Of a stretch of DNA of 64,000 nt, positions 1 to 8,839 are shown one piece after another (the stretch's first letter is position 1; the number at the start of each line of letters is the position of its first letter). The translations under genes were made by a program, and so were the position numbers. The notes under the pieces were generated by a model, which worked only from the letters and a program-made list of their open reading frames with translations, made no database searches and was not told the origin of the DNA. The stretch is from Rhodohalobacter mucosus. GTDB lineage: Bacteria; Bacteroidota; Rhodothermia; Balneolales; Balneolaceae. The stretch is from the NCBI RefSeq assembly GCF_003150675.1, contig NZ_QGGB01000010.1:230157-294156 (forward strand). Reading direction: 5' to 3'.

Positions 1-1611
1 TACCTCTATGAGGTCTGCGAATTCCGTACCGGCCTGTCGCACATCCCCGCGAAGTGACTGGATATGTGATGAGACGGTGTTGGCATACACCAATACTCTG
101 AAAGGCAGTACGGATGTATCGTATGTCCTGAATTCGTTTATATTCTCCGCAGCCTCACTTAAACGTCCCGTTTCAGCCCGTATCTGGGCCAGATTTACCA
201 GGGTCTGAAGATAGTTTGCCGTATTGCTGTTTGACGCAGAGGACTCCAGTATACGGTTAAGAAGGCGCTCACTTTCCACCCAGTTTTGCTGTTCCAGGTA
301 AATATCGGCTTTTGTTTTAAGAACCCTGTCCCTTAATCTGTAATCCGTATCCTGATCAATTAATTTCTCGGTCATATCCAAAACACGCAATGCCTGTTCG
401 GTGTTGTTTAGATACTCCTTTTCAAAAAGCGCCCTGGATATATTTATAGCGATCAGGCCACTTCTATTATCATTTTGCTCCGCAAGTTCTTCTGCAAGGT
501 CCAAATAGTCCTCTGCAAGATCCCAGTTTCGAAACTTTCTGTAAAAAACATGCAGATTCCGATAAATTTCGTCCTGATAATCTGTATTTCCGGTAGCACG
601 CGCAAGATCAAGGGCTCTGAGCTGTGTCTCAACATAGGCATCCGTCTCACCGGTATTGAAGTAAACAAGGCTTAGGTTGTTATAAACAATTACCTTTCCC
701 CTGTCGGAGATCGAGTCTATATTGTCTACAAGTTGCCTGAAAACCTCTCTGGCTCTCTGAAAATTTCCCAATTCTATTAAATACGCGCCCTGACTTACCA
801 AAATAGAAAGCCTTCCGTTGCTGTCTCCAACATAGGCGCTCAACGGCAGTGTATAATCTCTCTGAACTGCCAGGCTTTTGTCCAGACGCCCCTGGCTGTA
901 AAATGCAAAGTCGATACCCCAAAAGAGATTTCTCTTTAGTGTCGACGGTGGTATGTGGGGAAGCTCCAAGTTATCCTCAAAAATGCTGTACATCACGCTA
1001 TAGCGGTCCACTTCAAACGCTGCTTTGGAGAGTGTGGCTCTGAACAGGTCGTCAATAAACGGCCCGAACTCCACCAGGTCAAACCGTTGCTCCCAATGCT
1101 CTACAAAAGAATCGAATAGTAGTTCATCGGCCAGTCTATTGTTTCTCAGGTAGTAGAAAATCAAAAATTGATGGAAGTGAAACTGGGTAACATCGATGTC
1201 ACCTTCTGTAAGCAACCGGCCATCCCTGGCGGCTTCATTGACTGCTGCCAATTCACCCGGTAATTGCGGACCCTCTGAGTAAAATGAATTGTAGAGTGTA
1301 CTTCGAACCTCTCCATCCGGCTCCAGCAGCAGGTTAAACAGCAGAAGCGATTCATCACGAAGAGTGCGATTAATAGCCAGAATAGCTCCCTCAGCCGATT
1401 CGCTCTCACGAATTCCGGAACGCACAATATCCGACTGTATAGCCTGCAGAAGCTGCGGCCTTATTTCGTCCGGACTTGAGTAGTAAAGTGTGACCTGCGC
1501 CCAGACCGAGTGGGGAGAATTCCCCTCCCGGTTGTATCGTTCTGCATACTCAGTGGGATCTACCTGGATCTGAGCAGCCAGCAGGGCAGATAGAAATAGT
1601 AACGTGTGCAT
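1..1611 (-). CDS. Secreted TPR-repeat protein, C-terminus outside window
   Basis: An uninterrupted reading frame runs from an ATG at 1611 to the left edge (537 codons, no stop), so only the N-terminal part is present. It opens with a short hydrophobic signal-like segment (MHTLLFLSALLAAQ), suggesting export. Residues from about 290 on contain helix pairs spaced like tetratricopeptide repeats, for example NNLSLVYFNTGETDAY and LEQQNWVESERLLNRILE. TPR arrays of this kind in Bacteroidota often precede a CHAT protease-like or signalling domain, but that part is not visible here, so the function is open. It lies 76 bp downstream of three co-directional small lipoprotein genes and may share their transcript. 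The frame is certain; the family beyond TPR is not. Confidence 0.75.
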   Translation of the reverse strand, partial: MHTLLFLSALLAAQIQVDPTEYAERYNREGNSPHSVWAQVTLYYSSPDEIRPQLLQAIQSDIVRSGIRESESAEGAILAINRTLRDESLLLFNLLLEPDGEVRSTLYNSFYSEGPQLPGELAAVNEAARDGRLLTEGDIDVTQFHFHQFLIFYYLRNNRLADELLFDSFVEHWEQRFDLVEFGPFIDDLFRATLSKAAFEVDRYSVMYSIFEDNLELPHIPPSTLKRNLFWGIDFAFYSQGRLDKSLAVQRDYTLPLSAYVGDSNGRLSILVSQGAYLIELGNFQRAREVFRQLVDNIDSISDRGKVIVYNNLSLVYFNTGETDAYVETQLRALDLARATGNTDYQDEIYRNLHVFYRKFRNWDLAEDYLDLAEELAEQNDNRSGLIAINISRALFEKEYLNNTEQALRVLDMTEKLIDQDTDYRLRDRVLKTKADIYLEQQNWVESERLLNRILESSASNSNTANYLQTLVNLAQIRAETGRLSEAAENINEFRTYDTSVLPFRVLVYANTVSSHIQSLRGDVRQAGTEFADLIEV

Positions 1612-1687
1612 AGGATACCGATCTGTATAAGATTACCGTCCGATCTGACAGATTAAGGCCTTTGCAGATCAATATCCAACCACAAAA

Positions 1688-1885
1688 TCAGAGGCCCATA
1701 TCTGGCTTTTCAACGATAGGATCCATCTTGTCGTCGGTGGTGTTGTCCCACGTTCCGTCGACGCGTTCAATGGTAATTCCCTTGGTTTCTTCCTCATTGA
1801 GATCTGAGTTGGCATCGGTTACGGTTGCGCAGCCGGCAAAAAGAATGAGCAGGGTTACAGAGAGTATAGATTTGAGAGCTTTCAT
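1688..1885 (-). CDS. Small lipoprotein, tandem copy 1
   Basis: This 65-residue protein has a charged N-terminus (MKALK), a hydrophobic stretch and a lipobox LFAGC with Cys at about residue 19, so it should be a lipid-anchored envelope protein. The mature part is short, acidic and ends in DDKMDPIVEKPDMGL. It is identical in sequence to the next gene (1950-2147) and about two-thirds identical to the third copy. No known domain is recognised. It is the last of three tandem copies and precedes the TPR protein, so a joint role is plausible but unproven. Confidence 0.7.
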   Translation of the reverse strand: MKALKSILSVTLLILFAGCATVTDANSDLNEEETKGITIERVDGTWDNTTDDKMDPIVEKPDMGL

Positions 1886-2214
1886 TTGTCGTTACGTTTG
1901 ATTGTTGAGTTACTGAGAGTGAGTTATTAAATAGACAGTTTTGGATCGATTAGAGGCCCATATCTGGCTTTTCAACGATAGGATCCATCTTGTCGTCGGT
2001 GGTGTTGTCCCACGTTCCGTCGACGCGTTCAATGGTAATTCCCTTGGTTTCTTCCTCATTGAGATCTGAGTTGGCATCGGTTACGGTTGCGCAGCCGGCA
2101 AAAAGAATGAGCAGGGTTACAGAGAGTATAGATTTGAGAGCTTTCATTGGTCGTTACGTTTGATTGTTGAGTTACTGAGAGTGAGTTATTAAAGAGACTG
2201 TTTCGGATCGATTA
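1691..2214. repeat. 262-bp tandem duplication carrying a lipoprotein gene
   Basis: Two adjacent units with a 262-bp period (about 1691-1952 and 1953-2214) are almost identical, including the coding region and the short leader. A third, diverged unit follows to about 2440. Seen directly by comparing the two stretches. Confidence 0.9.
1950..2147 (-). CDS. Small lipoprotein, tandem copy 2 (identical to copy 1)
   Basis: A 65-residue lipoprotein with lipobox LFAGC and a short acidic mature tail, identical in every residue to the gene at 1688-1885. The non-coding DNA around it is also nearly identical, so the duplication includes its leader. The perfect identity, including synonymous positions, points to a very recent tandem duplication of about 262 bp, or ongoing gene conversion. 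No function is recognised. Confidence 0.7.
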   Translation of the reverse strand: MKALKSILSVTLLILFAGCATVTDANSDLNEEETKGITIERVDGTWDNTTDDKMDPIVEKPDMGL

Positions 2215-2424
2215 GAGGCCCATATCTGGCTTTTCAACGATCGGATCCATCTTGTCATCGGTGGTGTTATCCAGTGTTCCATCGATGCGTTCAATGGAGA
2301 TACCTTTGCTTTCATCTTCGTGAAGATCCGCATTTGCGTCTGTAACGGTTGCGCAGCCTGCGGCAAAAAGAATTGCGAAGGAAACTGCTGAAAGTTTATA
2401 AAGTATTGTTTTGAAGCGTTTCAT
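2212..2424 (-). CDS. Small lipoprotein, diverged tandem copy 3
   Basis: A 70-residue protein starting MKRFKTILY with a lipobox LFAAGC and a mature part that aligns throughout with copies 1 and 2: CATVTDAN, then conservative changes such as DLHEDESKG for DLNEEETKG, then the shared C-terminus TTDDKMDPIVEKPDMGL. The ATG at 2424 is preferred because it matches the start of the other copies; an in-frame GTG at 2436 would add four residues. It is first in the three-gene array and probably represents the ancestral copy. The conserved C-terminal 20 residues suggest that the tail is the functional part. Confidence 0.7.
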   Translation of the reverse strand: MKRFKTILYKLSAVSFAILFAAGCATVTDANADLHEDESKGISIERIDGTLDNTTDDKMDPIVEKPDMGL

Positions 2425-2708
2425 TGTATTACCCACAGTTTAGTTAGTGATTTTTTGAACATTATAGAGGTTAATGACAAGAGAATTTTCCAGTCAGAAC
2501 GTTACAAAAAAAATCATAAGTGAAATATTCTTAAGAAGCTACGATAAGATTAAATTTTTAATATTTGATGGAAAATCGCATGTTATTTGTGAGCAGGATT
2601 TGTATGCTCAGGGAGCCTGACTTCGGTTGGTATTCCCATCAGGCTTTCAAGGCAGAACCGTTTTGAATATTATAACAACAGACTAATCCACAACCAGCCC
2701 CCCAATAC
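2425..2708. other. Divergent intergenic region, lipoprotein array / sigma-like gene
   Basis: This 284-bp AT-rich spacer separates the leftward lipoprotein array from the rightward sigma-like gene and must hold both promoters. I see no repeat array, tRNA or clear terminator in it. Confidence 0.4.
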
Positions 2709-3263
2709 GTGCGTATTGATTATTCCGAATTGGTTACAGCCCTCAGGAACGGCGATGAAATGACGGCCAATCAGCTTCTCAGTGAAGTGATGCCCAGGCT
2801 GGTGGAATATCTGCGCGTTGTAATGAAGGCAGAAGAGAATGTAGCTCACGAATGCGCTCAACAGGCATTTACGGACGTTTTTGAGCGGATTCAAAAAGGT
2901 AAAATCAAAGAGAAGAAATATATTTTCAGCTATCTGCTTACGGCTACCAGAAATGAGTTCCTTCGCTATTCAAAACATCAGCATCGCTTTGATACCGACT
3001 CAAACGCTGCCTATGAACAGTCGGAACCTGCTGAACAGATCAAAGCATTGATGGACAAAGAGCGGATGCTTCTTTTGGAGGAGTGCCTTTATGAGCTTGA
3101 CAGTGAAAGCAGGGTTTTTATCCGATACCTGATCGAAAATCCAGGCAAATCAAGTAAAGAGTATGGCAAGAAATTTGACATGAGTGAGGTTAATGTGCGC
3201 ACCAAAAAATCACGTATCGTGAGCCAGCTGCATTTTTGCTATAAACGCAAATCCTCTGAGTAA
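2709..3263 (+). CDS. ECF-like RNA polymerase sigma factor
   Basis: The 184-residue product has the two-domain layout of extracytoplasmic-function sigma factors. A helical N-terminal part (LVEYLRVVMKAEENVAHE, AFTDVFERI, YLLTATRNEFLRY) resembles region 2, and a C-terminal helix-turn-helix (LDSESRVFIRYLI, SSKEYGKKFDMSEVNVR) resembles region 4. Such proteins direct RNA polymerase to a small regulon. The frame opens with GTG at 2709; there is no in-frame ATG between the upstream stop at 2673 and residue 17. It is divergent from the lipoprotein/TPR group, so that group is a candidate target, by inference only. No anti-sigma factor gene is adjacent. Confidence 0.7.
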   Translation: MRIDYSELVTALRNGDEMTANQLLSEVMPRLVEYLRVVMKAEENVAHECAQQAFTDVFERIQKGKIKEKKYIFSYLLTATRNEFLRYSKHQHRFDTDSNAAYEQSEPAEQIKALMDKERMLLLEECLYELDSESRVFIRYLIENPGKSSKEYGKKFDMSEVNVRTKKSRIVSQLHFCYKRKSSE

Positions 3264-3272
3264 ATCCCCTTC

Positions 3273-3875
3273 CTAAAACGGAATTTGCACTGTCATTGCC
3301 GTTCCGCTGAAGTGAATATTATCTAAAATCCCGATCAGTTTTTCGCTTTGTGTCCGGTTCAGCAGGTAGAGAACTACATCAAATGAAAACAGGAATCCAC
3401 CCTGTAGTATCAACGACTGACCGTAACCGGTTAACCGTTCGCTCTCTTTGCGAAGGCCGCGCTCCCACAGGAAGGCTCCCAGCGCCATGTATCCCACATC
3501 CAGGCCTGCATTAAAGAGCAATATCTTCTCAAAGGTGTGATATTCACTGATGGTCTCTGCCAATGTCAGATCCAGACTCTGATTTTTTAATCCGTAGTAT
3601 CCAAATCCGGCAATTGCAAGGTTCACCGTATTCCATGCGGCATTCATCTGGTGAAAATAGCGTACGGATCCGCCGGTCCGGGTCATGCCAACCGTACCGA
3701 TCAGCAAATTACTGACAGCCCACCCGCCCAGCACGGCCATGCCTCCCGTATTGAGCCCCACGCGCTCCCGATTGATCTCCACCAGATCCGGAGCAGATGA
3801 CTCCTGAGCCGTCGCCCATCCCATGAATAACAGATTTATCAAAAGAAAGAGAGTAAGCCGTTTGTAATGAGTCAT
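3273..3875 (-). CDS. DUF6992-like membrane protein
   Basis: A 200-residue protein with a signal-like N-terminus (LTLFLLINLLFMGWATAQ) followed by several hydrophobic segments: GMAVLGGWAVSNLLIGTVG, AAWNTVNLAIAGFGYYGL, ILLFNAGLDVGYMALGAFL and LILQGGFLFSFDVVLYLL. This looks like a four-helix inner-membrane protein. The layout, with NRERVGLNTGGM just before the first helix, matches my memory of a Bacteroidota family of unknown function (DUF6992). It converges with the sigma-like gene, with 9 bp between their ends. No catalytic motif is visible. Confidence 0.6.
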   Translation of the reverse strand: MTHYKRLTLFLLINLLFMGWATAQESSAPDLVEINRERVGLNTGGMAVLGGWAVSNLLIGTVGMTRTGGSVRYFHQMNAAWNTVNLAIAGFGYYGLKNQSLDLTLAETISEYHTFEKILLFNAGLDVGYMALGAFLWERGLRKESERLTGYGQSLILQGGFLFSFDVVLYLLNRTQSEKLIGILDNIHFSGTAMTVQIPF

Positions 3876-3884
3876 AGTCTTATG

Positions 3885-4550
3885 CTACGTTTTTATTTGT
3901 ATCACCTGTTCTTCAACCACAGCGAAGACACGATCCGTTTCATCCGGATGAATTCGCTTCAACCCCGTGAACTCACCGAATGCGGGAAGGACTATTTTTT
4001 TGCCCTCAGAAAACAGAAAACACGGCAGCCGAACGGCCTGCCTGCCCTTTCCTTTTAATGAGATCCCCGGATGAATGTGCCCTGAAACCGTGATCTGTCC
4101 ATTCCCTGTATGTTCGGCGGCATTCACCTCGTCATGAATAAAATAAAACGGACCGCTCCACCACTCCGGCGTGGTTTCAATACCTGCCGATTCATAAAAC
4201 GAGCTGTGCAGGCTGTCATGATTTCCCGTTACAAGCAGCCAGCGGGTATCGGGCACGGTTGCAAGCCACTCCTCAAACTCCAGCCAGTCGCGATTGGCCG
4301 TGCTGTGAAACAGGTCTCCAAGAATCAATATCCGTTCCGGTTTATATTCGCGCAGTAACCCGGCCATACGATTCAGGTTTTTACTGTTGAGTATTCCGGG
4401 AGCAGCTATTCCCGACTTCCTGAAATGGCCCGACTTCCCGAGGTGTATGTCCGTTAGTATCAACGTACGCTCTTCGTTCCAGAAGACGCATTTTTCAGGA
4501 TGAAGTATCCAGGTTTGTCCGGCAATACTGATTGTTTCTGTTTTTGACAT
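3885..4550 (-). CDS. pdeM: Ligase-associated DNA damage response endonuclease PdeM
   Basis: A calcineurin-like metallophosphoesterase of 221 residues. The metal-binding blocks are all present in order: LTDIHLGKSGHFR, LGDLFHS, VTGNHDS and VSGHIHPG. Length and the linkage to the ligase-associated Lhr helicase identify it as PdeM, a nuclease found with LigD/LigB-type repair sets. The start at 4550 (MSKTET) is preferred over an upstream in-frame start at 4613, because the family begins close to the WILHPEKCVFW segment. It lies 151 bp downstream of lhr on the same strand and is probably co-transcribed. No ATP-dependent DNA ligase or MBL-fold exonuclease gene is next to it, although these are frequent partners. 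Confidence 0.85.
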   Translation of the reverse strand: MSKTETISIAGQTWILHPEKCVFWNEERTLILTDIHLGKSGHFRKSGIAAPGILNSKNLNRMAGLLREYKPERILILGDLFHSTANRDWLEFEEWLATVPDTRWLLVTGNHDSLHSSFYESAGIETTPEWWSGPFYFIHDEVNAAEHTGNGQITVSGHIHPGISLKGKGRQAVRLPCFLFSEGKKIVLPAFGEFTGLKRIHPDETDRVFAVVEEQVIQIKT

Positions 4551-4701
4551 GATTGGAAAATAGACTCCTGAAATAACGCATTTCACATGATCGTAATCCG
4601 GAATTGAGCCCAAAATTTCTTACAAGGAACCGAAGTATTCGAAGGGATGCAATATTCCTTTCAGCATCCATTGGAAACGCGCACTCATACTTTGACTATT
4701 T

Positions 4702-7700
4702 CTACTCCGCTTCAAGCTGTTTCTGCATTTTCATCACGCGATCGATCAGTTTTTCCGACGACATTCGCTCCCGGAGCCTGTCTACAAAAATCGGAAACGC
4801 GAAGGGCGAAAAACGATCCACTTCCCTGAACACCACCTCCTGGTGCCGGATTCGCTGCAGCGCACTGCGGATTCGCGCCTCGTCCAGCTGCACCTGCAGA
4901 ACTTCATCAAAAGCCTGTTCAATCAGCAAATTATCGGGTTCATGCTCCAGAAAAACATCAAAAAATAACCCTGACGACATCTGAAGGTGTTTGCCTGCTT
5001 TCTGATTTCCCGGAAAGCCCGGAAATACCAGTCCTGCAATCTGACTGATATCCCTGAACCGGCGCTTTGCCAGCTCCGCATCGTTCAGGGTACTCATGAT
5101 ATCACTGACAAGATTCTTCTCTGAAAAAAGATCTTTTTCGAGCGCCTCTTCCAGAGGGATATCCTGATCGGACAACAGTTCAAATCCATAGTCATTCATT
5201 GCAATGGAAAAGGTGATGGGCTTGATTTTCGAGAGGCGGTGAGCCACCAGCGCAGACATCCCCTCGTGAACATAGCGTCCCTCGAACGGGAAAAAGAAAC
5301 AGTGGCATCCCTCCTTCGACCATGATTTCTCAATCAGAAACTGGTGGTCTCCGGGCAGTACAGATCTCTCCTTCTGTATAGACAAAATCGGCTCAATCGC
5401 CTGCAGTTCGGGCCCCTGCGCCTCCCCCACTCCGGATATCGCCTCCTGCAGTTTATTCCGCAGAAGCTCCGACATGTTTGACGACAGCGACATGCGTCCG
5501 CCCATGTAACTGGGCACTTTGCTGCTCGACCCTTTGGTTTTTCGCACATATGCGGTCATATCCCTGATTCGCACCAGTTCCAGGTTTCGTCCCGCAAACC
5601 AGAACGTATCACCCGTATTCAACTGTGAAAGAAACCATTCTTCGATTCGTCCCAGCGTACCGCCTTTCAGGTATTTAACCCGGAGCATACTATCGCTGGC
5701 AATGGTTCCGATCGTCATGCGATGACGTCGCGCTATTTTTCGGTCGAACACTCTCCAGAGTCCGTCTGCATCTGCCTCCACCTTCCTGAACTCATCATAA
5801 CGGGTCAGTGCTTTTCCGCCGCTTTGAATAAATTTCAGAATCCAGTTCCATTCATCATCCCGGAGAGTCTGGTAGGCAAATGTACCTGACACCTCCTCAC
5901 GCACCTGTTCCGGCTTAAATCCCTCCGAAACGGCCAGCGTTACCAGGTACTGAATCAGTACATCGTAGGGCTTGAGAACGGGTATACGGCTTTCCACATT
6001 TGTGGCTTCAAGTGCATTTTTAAGGGCTGATGCCTCTATAAGCTCCAGTGCGTGTGTAGGCACAAACCAGATGGTGCTCTCTGCATCGGGCCGGTGCCCG
6101 CTTCTTCCTGCGCGCTGCAGGAAACGGGCCACCCCTTTCGGGCTTCCTATCTGGATCACCTTGTCGACCGGTGCGAAGTCGACACCCAGGTCGAGGCTGG
6201 AGGTGCAAACAACCGTTTGAAGCAGGCCGCTATGCAGTGATTCCTCCACCCAGCTGCGGATATTACGGTCGAGTGATCCGTGATGGATAGCGATGGTACC
6301 GGCCAGATCCGGCCTGGCTTCCAGAATTTCACGGAACCAGATCTCTGACTGTGCACGGGTATTTGTAAAGATGAGCGTGGACCCTTCCTGTTCAAGGATC
6401 GGCAGAATTTGCGGAAGCAGTTTGATGCCTAGATGGCCCGACCACGGAAAATTCTCCATGCTATCCGGTATCACGGTTTTCATCGTGATTTTTTTGTGGA
6501 TATCAGATCGAATGATCACACTTTTTTCCGGTTTCCTCATCCCCAGAAGTACATCAAATGCCTCTTCCAGGTTACCGATGGTGGCCGATATCCCCCACAC
6601 CTGCAGATCCGGCTTCATGCCCCGCAGCCGGCTTAAACCAAGTTCGGTCTGCGTACCGCGCTTGGAGCCGATCAGCTCGTGCCATTCGTCCACCACCACG
6701 GTCTGTAAATTTTTAAATCGGGCCGGATATCCTTTCTGTGCAAGCAGTACATGAAGGCTTTCGGGGGTACTGATCAGAACCTCCGGCATCTGCTTTTTCT
6801 GGCGCTGCTTCACCGACTGCGACATGCGTCCGCCCATGTAACTGGGCACTTTGCTGCTCGACCCTTTGGTTTTTCGCACATATGCGGTCATATCCCTGAT
6901 TCGCACCAGTTCCAGGTTTCGTCCCGCAAACCAGAACGTATCACCCGTATTCAACTGTGAAAGAAACCATTCTTCGATTCGTCCCAGCGTACCGCCTTTC
7001 AGGTATTTAACCCGGAGCATACTATCGCTGGCAATGGTTCCGATCGTCATGCGATGACGTCGCGCTATTTTTCGGTCGAACACTCTCCAGAGTCCGTCTG
7101 CATCTGCCTCCACCTTCCTGAACTCATCATAACGGGTCAGTGCTTTTCCGCCGCTTTGAATAAATTTCAGAATCCAGTTCCATTCATCATCCCGGAGAGT
7201 CTGGTAGGCAAATGTACCTGACACCTCCTCACGCACCTGTTCCGGCTTAAATCCCTCCGAAACGGCCAGCGTTACCAGGTACTGAATCAGTACATCGTAG
7301 GGCTTGAGAACGGGTATACGGCTTTCCACATTTGTGGCTTCAAGTGCATTTTTAAGGGCTGATGCCTCTATAAGCTCCAGTGCGTGTGTAGGCACAAACC
7401 AGATGGTGCTCTCTGCATCGGGCCGGTGCCCGCTTCTTCCTGCGCGCTGCAGGAAACGGGCCACCCCTTTCGGGCTTCCTATCTGGATCACCTTGTCGAC
7501 CGGTGCGAAGTCGACACCCAGGTCGAGGCTGGAGGTGCAAACAACCGTTTGAAGCAGGCCGCTATGCAGTGATTCCTCCACCCAGCTGCGGATATTACGG
7601 TCGAGTGATCCGTGATGGATAGCGATGGTACCGGCCAGATCCGGCCTGGCTTCCAGAATTTCACGGAACCAGATCTCTGACTGTGCACGGGTATTTGTAA

Positions 7701-8493
7701 AGATGAGCGTGGACCCTTCCTGTTCAAGGATCGGCAGAATTTGCGGAAGCAGTTTGATGCCTAGATGGCCCGACCACGGAAAATTCTCCATGCTATCCGG
7801 TATCACGGTTTTCATCGTGATTTTTTTGTGGATATCAGATCGAATGATCACACTTTTTTCCGGTTTCCTCATCCCCAGAAGTACATCAAATGCCTCTTCC
7901 AGGTTACCGATGGTGGCCGATATCCCCCACACCTGCAGATCCGGCTTCATGCCCCGCAGCCGGCTTAAACCAAGTTCGGTCTGCGTACCGCGCTTGGAGC
8001 CGATCAGCTCGTGCCATTCGTCCACCACCACGGTCTGTAAATTTTTAAATCGGGCCGGATATCCTTTCTGTGCAAGCAGTACATGAAGGCTTTCGGGGGT
8101 ACTGATCAGAACCTCCGGCATCTGCTTTTTCTGGCGCTGCTTCACCGACTGCGACACATCACCCGTCCGGCGCTCCACACGCCACGGTATGCCCAAATCA
8201 TGTACAACCTGCTGCATGGCCGATTCAAGGTCGCGTGCCAGTGCACGCAGCGGGGTTATCCAGAGAAGCCTCAAGCCGTTGTTTTCCTTTGACTGGTAAT
8301 CATCCGGGTTTTCCCGGATCCATTTCATCAGTTCTGGCATGAAGAGGGCAAACGTCTTGCCGCTGCCTGTGGGAGCGTTGAGCAGACCGAATTTTCCATC
8401 CAGTGAAGCTTTCCAGACATTCTGCTGCCATTCGAACGGCGACCAGCCCTTTGAATCAAACCAGTTTTCAACTATCAATTGTGCATCGGGCAT
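4702..8493 (-). CDS. Ligase-associated DEXH-box helicase with in-frame internal duplication
   Basis: An Lhr-family superfamily 2 DNA helicase of the ligase-associated type. The family is normally about 820 residues; this frame codes 1263. The excess is a perfect 444-residue direct duplication: residues 114-557 are repeated as 558-1001. The N-terminal 113 residues occur once and carry motif I (NAPTGSGKT, about 39-47). Each repeat carries motif II DEWH (158-161 and 602-605), motif III WGISATIG, and the second RecA-like domain with AGRSGHR. The C-terminal Lhr-associated region (1002-1263) occurs once. The second core therefore has no Walker A and should not hydrolyse ATP by itself. Removing one copy gives an 819-residue protein of normal length. 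Whether the duplicated protein is made and works, or the duplication is an assembly artefact, cannot be told here. Confidence 0.85.
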   Translation of the reverse strand: MPDAQLIVENWFDSKGWSPFEWQQNVWKASLDGKFGLLNAPTGSGKTFALFMPELMKWIRENPDDYQSKENNGLRLLWITPLRALARDLESAMQQVVHDLGIPWRVERRTGDVSQSVKQRQKKQMPEVLISTPESLHVLLAQKGYPARFKNLQTVVVDEWHELIGSKRGTQTELGLSRLRGMKPDLQVWGISATIGNLEEAFDVLLGMRKPEKSVIIRSDIHKKITMKTVIPDSMENFPWSGHLGIKLLPQILPILEQEGSTLIFTNTRAQSEIWFREILEARPDLAGTIAIHHGSLDRNIRSWVEESLHSGLLQTVVCTSSLDLGVDFAPVDKVIQIGSPKGVARFLQRAGRSGHRPDAESTIWFVPTHALELIEASALKNALEATNVESRIPVLKPYDVLIQYLVTLAVSEGFKPEQVREEVSGTFAYQTLRDDEWNWILKFIQSGGKALTRYDEFRKVEADADGLWRVFDRKIARRHRMTIGTIASDSMLRVKYLKGGTLGRIEEWFLSQLNTGDTFWFAGRNLELVRIRDMTAYVRKTKGSSSKVPSYMGGRMSQSVKQRQKKQMPEVLISTPESLHVLLAQKGYPARFKNLQTVVVDEWHELIGSKRGTQTELGLSRLRGMKPDLQVWGISATIGNLEEAFDVLLGMRKPEKSVIIRSDIHKKITMKTVIPDSMENFPWSGHLGIKLLPQILPILEQEGSTLIFTNTRAQSEIWFREILEARPDLAGTIAIHHGSLDRNIRSWVEESLHSGLLQTVVCTSSLDLGVDFAPVDKVIQIGSPKGVARFLQRAGRSGHRPDAESTIWFVPTHALELIEASALKNALEATNVESRIPVLKPYDVLIQYLVTLAVSEGFKPEQVREEVSGTFAYQTLRDDEWNWILKFIQSGGKALTRYDEFRKVEADADGLWRVFDRKIARRHRMTIGTIASDSMLRVKYLKGGTLGRIEEWFLSQLNTGDTFWFAGRNLELVRIRDMTAYVRKTKGSSSKVPSYMGGRMSLSSNMSELLRNKLQEAISGVGEAQGPELQAIEPILSIQKERSVLPGDHQFLIEKSWSKEGCHCFFFPFEGRYVHEGMSALVAHRLSKIKPITFSIAMNDYGFELLSDQDIPLEEALEKDLFSEKNLVSDIMSTLNDAELAKRRFRDISQIAGLVFPGFPGNQKAGKHLQMSSGLFFDVFLEHEPDNLLIEQAFDEVLQVQLDEARIRSALQRIRHQEVVFREVDRFSPFAFPIFVDRLRERMSSEKLIDRVMKMQKQLEAE
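5487..8156. repeat. Perfect 1332-bp tandem duplication inside lhr
   Basis: The segment starting at 5487 recurs at 6819, an exact offset of 1332 bp. The second copy ends at 8156. The three junctions share only the six bases GCGACA (5487-5492, 6819-6824, 8151-8156). The copies appear identical throughout. A six-base microhomology is typical of a recent slippage or illegitimate recombination event. Because 1332 is divisible by 3, the reading frame is kept. Confidence 0.92.
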
Positions 8494-8839
8494 TAAAGAA
8501 CGGAGTTATGGATGGACGATGGACGATGGACGATGGACGATGGACGATGGACGATGGACGATGGACGATGGACGATGGACGATGGACGATGGACGATGGA
8601 CGATGGACGATGGACGATGGACGATGGACGATGGACGATTAAAGGTGATGTTTCCTGTTTGTTAAAAGCAATCCGATTTTTAGATAAAATGGATTTTTTT
8701 TCATCACGGTTCCGGTGCAGGTGATAGAGTGTTCATCTTATTCCGACCGGTTTTTTATGCTCCGCGCTTGAAAGTTGCCATAAAAAACCTCAACATAGGA
8801 GCCAAAATATCCTAACAACATCATTAAACAGGCTCAACC
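8494..8839. other. Divergent promoter region of lhr and acs
   Basis: This 346-bp gap holds the start regions of two divergent genes. Its left part (8512-8639) is a 7-mer array, listed separately. The right part (8640-8839) is AT-rich unique sequence leading to acs; no certain promoter box is claimed. Confidence 0.5.
8512..8639. repeat. Heptamer tandem array ATGGACG x18
   Basis: About 128 bp of near-perfect tandem 7-mers (ATGGACG), 18 copies, only 18 bp from the lhr start codon. Perfect 7-mers read open in several frames and create spurious reading frames such as repeated WTMDDGR, which should not be annotated. Confidence 0.97.

Noticed and set aside
5972..8292. Several duplicated + strand frames inside lhr
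   Set aside because: They are antisense shadows that appear twice because of the 1332-bp duplication.
8339..8724. Overlapping frames of WTMDDGR-type repeats on the + strand
   Set aside because: They are translations of the ATGGACG array; a 7-mer stays open in all frames that lack a stop word.
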